From Cloeon dipterum (Eukaryota > Arthropoda > Insecta > Ephemeroptera > Baetidae): a DNA stretch of 64,000 nt. The DNA lies in contig NC_088788.1 of the NCBI RefSeq assembly GCF_949628265.1, positions 34,272,335-34,336,334 on the forward strand, given 5' to 3'. Positions 11,901 through 23,900 of this stretch are shown here, piece by piece (within the stretch, counting starts at the first letter, position 1; every line of letters starts with the position of its first letter). A program made the position numbers and the translations under genes. Below the pieces are notes generated by a model. The model saw only the letters and a list, made by a program, of their open reading frames with translations, had not been told where the DNA came from and did no database searches.

Positions 11901-14441
11901 GTCGTGCTCGAGTCAAACCTCGGCAGCGTTCAGCCAGACTCAGGTATGGAAGTTGTTTTGAATTTAATTATTTAATTGGTTTTACAATGGCTGCACCCAT
12001 AGTTATGGTTAATAAGGAATGGAAGGCTAATTAAGTCGTTAAAAACGCGTTCACCCTGAAAGAGAAATAAACGATAAGCAACCAAATCGACGAACCAAAA
12101 TTCCTCTTGAAAATAATCCACCAAGCCAAACATTCCATCCTTTCTTTTGAGAGCTAATTTCAAATAGACATTTCAATCTACTATTCCTTGCCTCAAAATT
12201 AAAAGAAAAATTATTTATTTCATCGATATAATACTCACAATTTTTAATTTTACTTTTTAGTGATCTCAAATAGTTCTTCGCCTCCAATAATCGTGAGTCC
12301 GACCAACTCCCCGATGCTTTCGACCGATCTTTTGCCTCGGACGGGCGCCATTCTCAGTAAAGCCAGCAAAAAATGGATGGGCGACATCATCGCGCCCTCG
12401 ACGCAAATCCCGCCGCCCGTTGAGGGGATGCAGCACGAAAAAAGGTGGCACGGCGACATTCTGCAGTCGGAGCAGGTTGCTGTGGAAGGGCCCGACCTGA
12501 TCATGGAGAAGAACAGGTGGGGCGAGGAGGTGAACCAGCTGCGGAACGAGATCTCCTCAATCACCAGACGGAGCGACCTCTCAGGATACTCGAGGATTCT
12601 GCGACCTGGCGAAATCTCCGATATGCCTGATCCAGTGAGCATCGGAAATTATACAACAAAATTTCAAATCTCACAAAAAAATAACTTCCAGTTGAGGAGA
12701 AGCCCCAACTCCCTTGCGTCAGACTTCGGCACCTTGAGACGCCCTGACGCGGACGACTTCGGACCCTTGCGGAGGCAAGAGCCGAGCGCGAGCCTGCTAG
12801 TCGAGGCGGCCCTGGACGCCGCCGAAAGAGATCTCACTGTAAAACTGGCCGAACTGAAAACCATTCCAATGGACCCGTCGATTCTCCCTACGTCGGTTCC
12901 TTGCTCTTCCAACAGCTTCCTCTCCAGACTGAACGGAATGCACTCAAACGAAATTCCGCCCGAGGCCGATTACGGGAACATGGTCATCAACAGCAAGGCT
13001 AACCGTATTCCTGAGACGGGACTCGACATGAGCTACAAACAGTACGAGCCAGAAATGGTTTGTATTTAATTCTATTCGGTAGTACATTCAAAACTTGACT
13101 TTTTATTGCGTTTACAAATAACATTATCAACACCGAATCTTGAATATTGACCATCAGAAAATCAGAATTGCATGCAGAATTGTTTCCTTATTTCAAGGGG
13201 GTTTAAATGTAGAGCATTTTGAGGTTGGAGTGTAATAAGCACTCCCTACACCCTTTATTTGGTCAGGGGAGGTCATGACGAGTCTAACGGTGGGTAGTTT
13301 ATGCAATTCTAATGGTTAGAACCGGAGATTTAGAGTTTACTCGAAAAAGTAAAAATCTTCGTGAGTTTTCGAGTTTAAAAGTGGATATTTTTTTTTAAAT
13401 AAATACGAACACCACTATAAATTTTTTCATGTCATGGGAAAAAACTTGTCATGAGTTTTAAGAATATTTCCGATATTCCAAAACCATGAATCATTTCAAA
13501 ATTGTAAATTAGAAACCAAAATTAACAACAATGACCTTTGACCTATGACATGCATTTGGTGTCACTTCGATTGGGCTTGGTGAATGGAATCTAAAGCACA
13601 CCTTATTTTTTAAATGTCACCACGGGGAGATGAGATACTGAGAACTCAAAAACCTTTCCAAATTTCACCCGTACAAAGAAATATAATGTCAAAACATTTG
13701 TATGGCGCAACATAATTGTAAAAAAAATCTGAGGTCGTAGGGTATGCTTGACTTCATGCAAAATATTGTTTTTAAAACAATAATGTGTCCAAATTTTTGG
13801 AGAATTTAGCGGCCAAAATAAAATATTTAAAAAGAGCACTCTAGTTAAGAAATGCAACCGAAAATAAAAAATAATTTAAAATGAAAATTACGACAATTTT
13901 TTTAATTGGATCGGAATTTCAGGTCGTGACTTCAGAAATATCAGGCGGCGGCGATTACCGCGTGATGCGCAGCCCAGATCTGGTGTTCGAGCCGCAGGAG
14001 CAGGGTCTGGACATGTCGCGGAGCTCGGCCTTCCCGTCGGCGGGATCGCCGTACGCGCGCTACCCTGAGCTGCTGCCGTCGCACCTGCACCCGCACCACC
14101 GAGCAGCGGTGGCCGCGGCCGGGCTCATGTACGAAATGGAGCCGGTGCGGTGCCAGTCGCCGGTGGCGGTGCCGCCGTCGCCGCCTCCGCCGTCGTACCA
14201 GACGGCCGAGCTGCTGCGCCACCACTGGCACCACCTGCCGCCCACGGCCCACCACACCCTCGACCTGAGCACGGCCCGCGGCGTGCAGGTGTCCCCCGAG
14301 CAGAGCATCTCGCCCCCGCCGACCGTGTACCAGAACTACCCCCCCTCGCCGGCGGCGGCGGCATATCACGCGTCTACCTCGCAGCCGAGGGCACCCACCC
14401 CCAACTACCACCAACACTCAGGATACTACTACTCATTCTAG
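5868..14441 (+). CDS. PR/SET-domain C2H2 zinc-finger protein (PRDM10/15-like)
   Basis: Exons 5868-6079, 8332-8457, 8520-8823, 9133-9407, 9464-9833, 10061-10532, 10596-10804, 11120-11267, 11328-11532, 11591-11943, 12261-13057 and 13923-14441, all in phase; 1329 aa (1310 if the optional intron 12635-12691 is removed). Order: an N-terminal W-LKRRL-LL-type motif (residues about 29-62), long Lys/His-rich and acidic low-complexity stretches, a zinc-knuckle-like CTECGTRHFQDCCPLH, a PR/SET domain (about 440-585, with PGTELLFWLE matching the GxELLxW motif), seven C2H2-like fingers (about 587-796), and a 500-residue Ser/Pro/His-rich tail. Known for the family: chromatin-linked transcription regulators, some methylating histones. 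The knuckle before the PR domain points to the PRDM4/9/10/15 branch. ATG 5868 is the first in-frame Met. Exact orthologue not certain. Confidence 0.8.
6080..8331 (+). other. Large first intron of the PRDM gene
   Basis: A 2.25-kb intron, the longest in this gene. A CTG/GCTGCT microsatellite lies just after the donor (about 6085-6110). The rest is AT-rich. Open frames inside show no recognisable domain. Confidence 0.6.
9926..10030. mobile_element. Truncated copy of the GGTCTCAG MITE-like repeat (copy 1)
   Basis: The segment shares ordered blocks with 42129-42345: GGCGGCTGACA, a GTGGAGTTAGATAG/GTGAAGTTAGATAG block, TTTTTCTCCTGCA-like pyrimidines and TTTTGACCCTTTTTCAC. It lies within PRDM intron 5, ending about 30 nt before the acceptor at 10060. 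No terminal repeats are kept. Confidence 0.5.
12635..12691 (+). other. Optional 57-nt in-frame intron of the PRDM gene
   Basis: An AT-rich stretch bounded by GTGAGC and CTTCCAG lies inside an otherwise GC-richer coding exon. It is exactly 19 codons long and contains no stop, so both retention and removal keep the frame. Composition suggests it is normally spliced. Confidence 0.55.
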
Positions 14442-16066
14442 CAGTCAGCGGGTCGTTTTATCCATTTTGATTAGTTATAGTTATCGAGACTATCAGACTT
14501 TGCAGAACACACGTAAAATATACAGCGCAATTCTGGTGAGTGGTACGTGCCAAAACTGGACTCGCGAAATATACTCATTTAATTGTACACACACACACAC
14601 ACACACTGTCGTATTTAATACTGAAAACAATGCTGCGGTCCATTCCTCTCATAAAGTGAGAACCGGTTTCCCTCTTGACACAAATTAAATCCTGAAATTT
14701 ACAGTGTTTTAAAATGACCACGATAGTAAAAGGCGTTTTGGGACCAAACGAGCAAAACTTTTACAAAGTTAATAACCGCTACTCAGTTTTGTCTCTTTTC
14801 CACTAACGAGAGAGCATTTCCAAATCCATTCTTAATATCCAGAATCTAGTTGCAGTATTAAGTGAAAAGTAACTGGAATGCCAATTATTTCAAAACAGCA
14901 GCAGTCGCAAATACAAATGGTGTAATTCCTGCATTTATAAAGAGATGAATTGGATTCAGGAGAGCGTATACTATAAACCCAACTTGGTAAATTATGATAT
15001 AATTAAATGTTGATATTCGTTTATTGAAATGGAAATAGTATAAACGGTAGATATTTCATTTGATAATTTACGTTAAAAGTGATACAATGCTCGGAAACAT
15101 TATTATTTTAGTACATGGATGGCATAAAATGTTGATCAACATTAAATATGTATAAAACCCTCCCCACCATGAATATAGCACCTCTTTGCAAGTAAACGAC
15201 CTGTACATTGGAAATGGGCGAAGCGATGTTGGAAATGTCTGCAAATTATGGTTATTATTATGTACTATTTAAAAATATATACAAATTAAAAAATGCTTTC
15301 GTTTTATTTTAATTCAGTAATGCTAGGTCTGAAAATTTTTTAATTTTATCGGAGCACCAACCTGATTCTTGGTATGTTTATAGGGTTATAAAAAGGCGTC
15401 AAAACCCCCAATTTAATGCAGTTTTCCCGGAAACAGGCCTCTCAATGTCTCAACGTTCACAAAAATTAGAATATCATCTCACGTTCTAATGATGCTATAA
15501 GACTTTGAAATTTGTGGCAAAAGGATATGTACGATTCAACCCTTTGTAGGCCATCAATAAGGCGCTCAAGAACGCCCAAATGTGTCCAATATTCGTTCCT
15601 GAGCAGCCTTTCAGCGCGTGGAGGGTCAAATTACTGTAAATAAATATGCACGTATTCTGAAGGTTCAGGACGCTGTAAAGTGTGAACGCCGAGATGCCTT
15701 TTCCTCCAAATTAATTATCAAACCTTATGGAATCACTCTTCTTGTTGAATGAGAATGAATTATTCATTTTTAACCTCCATATTCTCAGTGGTAGGAAATA
15801 ATTTAATATCACGCAGTCCAGGTGCACCTGTCCGCACGCATGAGTTGAGCGGGGGTGAGTGTCACAGGAGGGGAGAATTTTGCGTGACTCACGAGACTGG
15901 CCGCAGCGGAAATACCTTCGTGAGTTTCACCAATCCGAGGGCAGAATGGAATCAAATGTGAGGCGCCAAGTCTAGGACTGTTCTCAATTTATTGGTTTGA
16001 AGCGATTCGAAAATGCCAAAGAGTGACTCCACATTTTGAGCGAATTTTCAAAAAATCAGTTCAAAT
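14442..16066. other. PRDM 3' region and TMEM107 upstream region
   Basis: It holds an (AC)10 run at 14587-14606, AT-rich sequence with several AATTAAA/ATTAAA variants, and no recognisable coding exon. The 70-codon frame near 15749 lacks any family feature. Expected contents are the PRDM 3' UTR and the TMEM107 promoter. Confidence 0.5.
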
Positions 16067-16684
16067 ATGACCATCCTGGCTGACGGAGGACTGATTCCCA
16101 CTCGCTTCCTCACACTTCTCGCCCACCTCGTTGTTTTGATCATCTTAATATGGAGCAGGGTAGGACTTGAATGGCCCGCTTTTCAAAAACTATTACTTCC
16201 GCTTTTTCCGCAGGAGGAGAATGTGCACGCTTGCATGCCGTTAGAGTATTCGATAGAAGATTTCAAAACTAAAGACACTCGGTAATCAAACGGGATAGCT
16301 TTAAAATAAATTAGTATCAATCGAAACTATTAATTGCAGCCTATTAATCGGACTGTGCACGGCCGTGGCACTGATTGTGGTGGAACTCTTTGGATTCTTA
16401 TCAGGCTTGTCAATGTTCATCACGTCAGTTTCTGCTGTCTGTATCCTTTTCTCAACTAGCTGATAGAAAATGTTCGCAATCATTGTAATTTTAATCAGAA
16501 CGCCTTAACAAATAAACTAACAGCCTCTTTTTGCCACGGATTGGGCTCGATTTTGCTCTCGATGGCAGTGGTGGACAGTTGGGACTGCAACATGTTTTGG
16601 TGGGTGTTCGCAGCCACCAGCATAACTCCAGCGATAGTCGAAATTATCGCAACATGCATGCTGGTTATTTTGCACAACGCATGA
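16067..16684 (+). CDS. TMEM107: Transmembrane protein 107 (ciliary transition zone)
   Basis: Four exons: 16067-16159, 16214-16281, 16340-16440 and 16524-16684, giving 140 aa, the same length as human TMEM107. The N-terminus carries GLIPTRFLTLLAHLVVLI and the second half has VELFGFLSGLSMF, both close to the vertebrate protein. Four hydrophobic segments are visible at about residues 8-28, 55-76, 81-103 and 110-135. Family role: a tetraspan component of the MKS module in the ciliary transition zone that gates membrane proteins into cilia. Introns are 54, 58 and 83 nt; the last has a CTAAC branch-like site beside its acceptor. AATAAA at 16723-16728. In insects, expression would be expected in ciliated sensory neurons and sperm. 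Confidence 0.9.
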
Positions 16685-17013
16685 GATTTAATTACAAGAC
16701 TCGCAATATTTTTATTTTTACAAATAAAAACTGATTTTTAGAAGATAAATACATAGTTGAGGGTTTTATTTATACCTGTTCAAATCATAATATGATCATT
16801 ATCACAAACTTCTTTTAACAATCAAGTCTCATTTCAATCTGTCACCAGGACTCTTTTCTCTACTGTTTATTAAAAATAAAATTATAGAAAATGTAACAAT
16901 CACTATGCTTTGGGTATAGACTGGATCTAACTCTGGTAATCGTATATATTACTACTCTCTTCTAACTAGGCAAAAGTATCGATGCAACTTGGGAAAAAGA
17001 TAAGCACACCTAA

Positions 17014-17962
17014 TTAATTCAGGAATCGAATCGACATTTTCTGTTCCACATCAGTACGTTCCAAGGCGTTGCAAAATTCAGCAAACGAAATCATTTGATC
17101 GCCGTCCTGATCAGCCTCAAAAATTGTTCGTTCCGCTATGCTGGTGAGTTGTTCCTCACTAAAAAAAATAAAAATAATTTAGGTTGTTTTCTTAGATGGC
17201 TAAGATAGTAAATATTATATATGCCCCGTATTTCAATGCTCTCATTAATGTGCTCACCAAAGCTTCATACTAATTATAATAGTCTATCATTCGTACCTGA
17301 TGTTGGATCCAACCATCATTTGCAAAATTGCCAGCAGCTCGTCTCTGGATATTTTGCCATCGCTATCAAGATCGTACATCTTAAAGGCAACTGCAAAGCG
17401 AATTTTTACCATCTATTTCAACTAATTAGTTCTAAAGAATTTACATTTCAGTTTTTGCTCTCGGGAGTTGAGCTTCAGGTCTTTGTTTTTCTTGATTGGC
17501 CTGAAGTGGGCCAAGACCTGCATGAACTGAAGGAAATTGATAGAGGAATCTCCAGTGCCCTCCTGGAAAAATGCATGGACGATCCTGTCGCCCAGGGGGT
17601 TGATCGCCAGCTCAGGAATCCGCAGCAGGTCCTCCCTACTCAGTGTTCCGCAATTTCCACGGTCCAAGCTGGTGAACCTGCTGTACAGACGCTCAATTTG
17701 GTTTGGCGTGACTGCAAAGTGAAAATAATTCAGTTTCAACGGCCGAAAACACGCACAAAGACAAAATCAAATTAGTCAATATGTAACGGCTGAATAATTA
17801 ATGCATGTTAATGGTGGAAAACAGGGAAAACGGTGTGTTTGTGGTGCAACCTTGGCCCCTTTCAAAACACGAAACGACGTAATTATTACACTTACATCCA
17901 GTTTTCTCCTGGATTTGGGCAATTTCGTCCTCCCTCAGGAGCAACGAAGAAGTGTTTCCCAT
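17014..17962 (-). CDS. CHP1: Calcineurin B homologous protein (CHP1/elmo type EF-hand protein)
   Basis: Four minus-strand exons: 17896-17962, 17445-17711, 17297-17390 and 17014-17158, giving 190 aa (human CHP1 is 195). It starts MGNTSSLLL, with a Gly2 myristoylation site. The block [21 protein letters not shown] is near-identical to CHP1. Two intact calcium-binding loops are seen, [12 protein letters not shown] (about 118-129) and [12 protein letters not shown] (about 160-171); the N-terminal EF-hands are degenerate, as in the family. It ends [11 protein letters not shown]. Family role: calcium sensor that binds Na+/H+ exchangers and helps vesicle traffic. Tail to tail with TMEM107 (330 bp) and head to head with the SWEET gene (732 bp). 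Confidence 0.92.
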
Positions 17963-18694
17963 TTTGCAGAAATAAGTCGCAGTTCAGAGTCTGCAAAATC
18001 CCTTATCTTTATCGTTTTCGAATGGAGTTTATCCGATCACAACATACACTCTCCACTTTGGCCACAAAAGCGGAGACAGAACGACACAACTGCCACTCCT
18101 CCCTCCCCCTCTACTTATAAAGGGGGCGTGCTGCGTCTAGTGCACTGCACAGTGCACACTGAAAATTTGTTTTGTTGACGTTTCCACACCTGATAGAGTA
18201 TAAAAAACCAGCCAAATTAGGCGAGTATAAACACAAATTAACTACGTGGGAACGGATAAATTAGGCTACTGTAATAAACATTATGGTAAATTTTGTTTGC
18301 TGTCATATTTGATTCACAAGTAAAACAGTAAATTTAATAATAAAAATTTTTGTTCTGTTTTCTATTTTGACAAATAATTACCCTTGAAGTTTTTCTTATC
18401 AGATTTTATTGTGTATATTTATATATTCTCTAATTACTGAACGTGTCTTTTTATGGTTTTCAAAGTTAAAACAACATTTTTTAAACGATAATGTGTATGT
18501 ATTAGGCGAGAGCGATAAAAATGCTATCTCTAAAACTTTAAAAAAATGTTATTTCCAGTTATCATTGTTAAAAGGAGGGTTGAAATATTAAGTGAGGCTC
18601 CTTCCCGTCAACGGGAAACCAACATGGGATAACGTTAATTACTACATACATAGATACGTCAGAATTATTTGATAAGTCATCAAGATAATTCGTT

Positions 18695-19638
18695 ATGAGC
18701 TTGACGGACTACAAGGAACCCTTGGCTGCAATTGCCGCTTTTTGTACAATTTTGCAGTTTCTTGCTGGAGTGTATGTTCAGTCATCACTGTGTTAAGCCC
18801 GATTTAATTAATTAATCTGATTTTATTAGGCCGGTATGCAGGAAGTTTTTCAAATCAGGAACAGTGGGCGACACCTCAGCTTTCCCTTTCATCGCAGGAT
18901 TTTTGTCGTAAGCTTATTTTGTTTGGCGTGAATTTGTGTCACTAAAAAATAAAAACAGTTGCAGCCTGTGGCTCCGATATGGATATCTTCTTGGTGATAA
19001 GTCCGTCATTGTAACCAACGTTGTTGGAGCGTTCCTGCAATTTTCCTATGTGATATGCTACACTGCGTACAGCTCGAGAAAAGTAAGAATTGCTGATATG
19101 GTGAAGAAAATTAGAAAAACAAATTTATTTGCATATTTGCAGACCTCTGTGCTGCGACTGTTTCTTGTGATTTGCCTAGTGCTTCTCCTCGTCATCACCT
19201 ATATGCAGTACATGCCAGATAATGAAACTGCAAAGACACACCTGGGTTTCATATGTTGTTGTGTGACTATCGTGTTTTTCGCCGCACCTTTTGCCAACCT
19301 GGTAATTCATATCTACAAATTTTTCCCAACGCGTTACAAAGTGATTTTCAGGCCCATGTAATCAAAGTAAAAAGTGCTGAGAGTCTTCCCTTTGCTATGA
19401 TAGTGGCCAATTTAATTGTGTCTGCCGAATGGATGACGTACGGGATAATAATTGATGACGCCTATGTCGAGGTGAGACTATTTTTTCTTTTTAATGGTAA
19501 GCGATTGTTAAAATCTACTTTTTACTTTTTCAGATCACTAACGCTCTTGGTTGCATTTTGTCTGGAATACAGCTCTCCTTGTTTTTGAAGTATCCTTCAA
19601 CACCATCCAAAAGTTCAAAAAACATTGGCATAATTTAG
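18695..19638 (+). CDS. slv: SWEET sugar transporter
   Basis: Six exons: 18695-18771, 18830-18907, 18959-19082, 19143-19301, 19352-19471 and 19534-19638, giving 220 aa. Seven hydrophobic segments in two three-helix MtN3/saliva repeats joined by a linker helix fit a SWEET uniporter. Typical motifs are visible: VCRKFFKSGTVGDTSAFPFI with LWLRYG in repeat 1, and VIKVKSAESLPFAMI with EWMTYG in repeat 2. Family role: facilitated diffusion of glucose, sucrose or trehalose across plasma or Golgi membranes. Insects usually have one or few copies; the Drosophila gene is slv. Introns are 50-62 nt. No break is seen. Confidence 0.92.
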
Positions 19639-20918
19639 AATTAAATGAACTCGAAACAATGTCAAGATTTGGTTTTGGATTTGTTTACAAACACTTTGGT
19701 AAATATTGTTACAATATTGTAAATGTGTGATTAAGTGCATAAAATGTCCATAAGTTTAATATCAAATCAACTTTATTTTTACAATTATCACGCAGTATAT
19801 CACTAAAGGAAAAGCGGAAAAAGTTTGAAAATATTGACTTTGACGCAGATTTATAAGCGTTTATGATTGCAAATTAAAATTTTGCTAAACACTTTTCATT
19901 GTTTGAATTAGAACATTGAGGAAATAATGTGATGATCGCGATGGTAATTGAACGCTTGGAGGCACAAGAGTTTCTCCAAAGCCTGATGTAAAAAATTTCA
20001 TCCTTTCGTTTTGCATTTCAAATTGTTTCAACTAGCTTGAATGTGGCGGCTGTTAGTTGCTGGAATCCTACTGGATATAATTTTGTGGATAGATAAAATA
20101 ATAACCTAGCTGGTGCTGTATTATTAAAAAATTTCTCATTCAAAAATTAATTGTCAACAGCAGCTGTCTTGTTCAGTACAGAGCGTAAGTTTAAATCAAA
20201 GAAAGAAATACACACACACGCACACAGGTTTAAGCTTTAATTTTAAGAAAACTGAATGACCCTACTTTTGATGTGGTCAGTTTTTCTCAAGTTGAAACAT
20301 GGTTAAATCGTTCTTGGCGCTTTTTAAAATTATATCTTGAGGTTTAAGCGCTCTTTTTTAAACAAGACAGCAATGAAACAAAATTTAACCAATCCGAACG
20401 GAGTTGTGGCGTAAGCAAAGCAGTAATTTAACCGACATTGCTCACTCATGTAATACCGGTTTACCGATATCGATTGACTTGACTGAAAGTAAAAGAACAC
20501 ATTTCGCACGCCGTTCATTCAGTCGGCTCATTTAAAAAAGGAGTTTATAATTAACTTTGACATAGAAATTTTGAAGAGTTGGATGATTAGTCAGGATTAG
20601 TCGCAGATTTTGAATCTAATTGGTTGTTTTTGCCAGGTTTTGCAGCCTGTTAAAATACCGGTATGGCGTTATTTTCATGACAAACGACATAATGAAGCCA
20701 AGGAACCAGTGACCGCTTCAACCAACTCCCTCCATCTGGGTTTGTTTACAACTTATAAATATTCCTGGCTGTTCTGCTAATGAAATCTGCGGTTATTCTA
20801 CATTTCCATTTCTCAATTAAACTTGATTTATTCCAATTCAGAAGTTAGTCAAAACTAAATTCTCTAATATTCGCGGAGATTTCACGAAATCCGGCATTCA
20901 GCGGCATATTTGGTGAAA
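19639..20918. other. Intergenic region
   Basis: AT-rich with a short CA/CG dinucleotide run near 20210-20226 and no recognisable gene. It should hold the SWEET 3' UTR and the promoter of the chromodomain gene. Confidence 0.5.
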
Positions 20919-23900
20919 ATGCCGCTGACAAGAATAACCAAAGCGACTGCCGACAAAGTCGGCGAGGCTTGTAGCGACAGTTCTTTAGTAAAAGGTTTGT
21001 AATGTCAATATATGGCATGATTTTGTGTACTGAAATGACGATTTTCCAGCCGCCAAGTTCCACATGAAACCACTCAATGGACTAGATATTCTTGTGTGTG
21101 GAAGGTGCCTTCAAGTTTTTCACGCAATACCAGAATTGCAGAAGCACAAACAGAAGGGACAGTGTGCTCAACCAGAATCAGACCCTTCAAAATTTGTATG
21201 ATATATTTTTAAATTTATCCCAGCAAATACATATATAAAAATTAAATCACTAATCACTACTGCATCTATTCTGTTAAGAACCATCTAAAAATTTGCTGCA
21301 GTAATTTGCTAGAACTGTGTATGTATACACACTTATGTATCATAACTATCAAAACTTATGCAACTGTGAATTGAAAGTTAATTCAAATTTCAAATTATAT
21401 CTTTGATTTTACTTGTGGTTTTTATAAGGGAAATTGCAGGGGGGGGGGGGGGCGAGTGGCGGTTTCGACCAGATTTCGTCTCTTTTCGATTTGGCTCAGC
21501 AATGAGTAAAGCTGGACGATTTTAGAAATATCTATAGCCAGTACTGTTGCGAATTTTGTTTTGGATGTAAAGCACTGCTGATCCGAGGCTTGCTGGTCCG
21601 AAACAGCCGCTGTACATGAAAAGAATGTGTTATTGATTTTTTCCTCAAAATTTAATTATTAGCTGATCATCCTGAATTAATTTCCACGCAGAGCTTAGCC
21701 ATTTGCTAATTTTTGAATTTAATAATATGTTAACAACATTTAATATAGTTCATAATTCCACTGATGAAGCCATCTAATTAGTTGTTTTGTTTGTTTCAGA
21801 ATCCCTCTTCTAATATTTGGGCATTCATGCTGTGGAAAAATTCTCCCGCGTGCAAGAAAATGAAACTTAGAAATGGTATGATGAGTGTTGGATTATTATT
21901 ATTATGTTATTATCTTCCCCTTTTTTTAATCGTGAAAAATTTGGATTTAGATTGAAAGCAAACAACTATCTGAAAATGAAGTCACAAAATTAATAATCAT
22001 TTAAAGTGTGGAACGGAAAGACAGTTGGTATTTTAAGGAATTCCTTTTGCATGGTGGCGATTTGAATTTTTAAATATATTGTACTGCAAAATGAAATTTA
22101 AAAATAACTGGGAATGTTTAATTTAAGTTCACGGCACAAATAGCTACTACTTTCTGAAAGCGATATCATCTCAATTTGCATTTCTATGGCCGAAATTTAC
22201 CTCTTGAAGAAATGAAATTTTATGTAGTTGACTGTCCACTTGAGTTCCAACTTAAATGGAACAACTCTCACAATTCTGCTTATCATTGTCAAAATCTTGC
22301 AGACTCCTCCGTAGTATTTTGGGAAATATAACAATTAATTGGTCAATGCATGTATTTCCAGCTGGGGACAACTCAGTTTGGTATAAAAAATGGCAAGAAG
22401 TTTCCCTTGAAGAGAGAGAAGCGTGGACTCTTGCTGGAAAAATCCTCTTTGAAATGAACAGCATACACAAGTCAAGTGACCCTGAGGTGAGTAATGATCC
22501 TAGAAACTGGTTATGTTAATTCTGATCTTGTGTGTTTAAAGGAAGCGGACACAAACTTCCTAGAAAACTTTTCCCAGCAAATTTCCGACCTAGTTGAAAG
22601 TGATTCTGATGAAAATGCAGAACACGAAGAGTCAAGTCCACTTACAGAATTAAAGACACCAAAAAAGGTTTACGTCAGGAAAATTCTAGAGGTATTGGCT
22701 AATCCCAAAATTTATGAATTGGATTTTACAGCAATTTTCATTATTTCAGTCTAAGGACCTTGTTGAAATGGACATCACTCCTAGAAGAGTGATAAACAAG
22801 AAAACCGACAAGAAGAACAACTCTATAAAATACATGGTGCAGTGGGAAGGTCAATCTGAGTAAGTATACATATGAGACAACTCGAATGGAATTGTCTCAT
22901 ATTTTCCTTCAACAGTTCCAAGACGTCGTGGCTGCCGGAGAAGAGTCTTTCAAATCACAGAGACTTGATTGATCAGTTTGAAGAGAGAATATCCAGTACA
23001 AGCCGGTAATGTCATATATTGGAGTTTTTGTGTAACCTGTGCTGACATTGAATTCATGCAGGCCGTGCCGAAGTAGTAAAGCAAAAGCCCTGCACAAAGT
23101 GAAGGCGTGGGCTCTTAAAAAATATGGTAAAGTAGTTCAAAATTATCTTTCAAATTCAGTTTCTTACAACTTGGCATTTAGACGAAAATGATGATGAATT
23201 AGATGAAGAGGAGGAGCAATCAGAGGTCGAGGAGGAAGAGGAAGAAGGAGAACTTTCAGATGACGAGTTTAAACCTGAAGAACACAACAGCACCGAAGAA
23301 GAAAAGTCGGAGACAACAGAAGACCTAGAGGGCTCTGATTCAGTGGAATCCAAGTCACCGCCAAGGGGAATAAAAAGAAAGATTATCCAACGAGGCAGGA
23401 GGCCAAAGCAAGTGAAGAAGATGTGCAAATTTGAGGAAATCCTTCACGTCAGCAATTGCCACCGGTCGATTCAAGTGAATGCAAAAACCATGCCAAAGGT
23501 GAAGCCTGGCATTCAGCTAATAAAGAACAGTCCTTCACTTCTCCTCCTGGCACCAATGCTCTGCAAAAACAAACCAAAGGAAGAACCGTCTGGCCTTGTG
23601 GTTCTCACAAACAACATCTTGCGAAACAGACCTGGAATTCGAAAGAGGCAAGGGCTGAAACTCTTTGAGGATAGCGCGCCCAAGTTTTTCTCCCAAGAGC
23701 TTCCGTCCAGATCGAGACAGAAGCCGAAACCTAAACGGAAACAAACCACAAGCATCATCAAAATATTGAGTTCTCCATCGGAACCTCCTGTGCCGACAAA
23801 GAAGGTGTACGTCCCGGCCAAAGTCAACAACAAACCAACACAAAACAAGATCTACACCACTTTTCTGCCTCCCGCTGACCCTCGTAAGACAAGCAAAGCA

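Noticed and set aside
13941-14417. Arg/Val-rich reverse frame of 158 codons
   Set aside because: Shadow of the GC-rich last PRDM exon.
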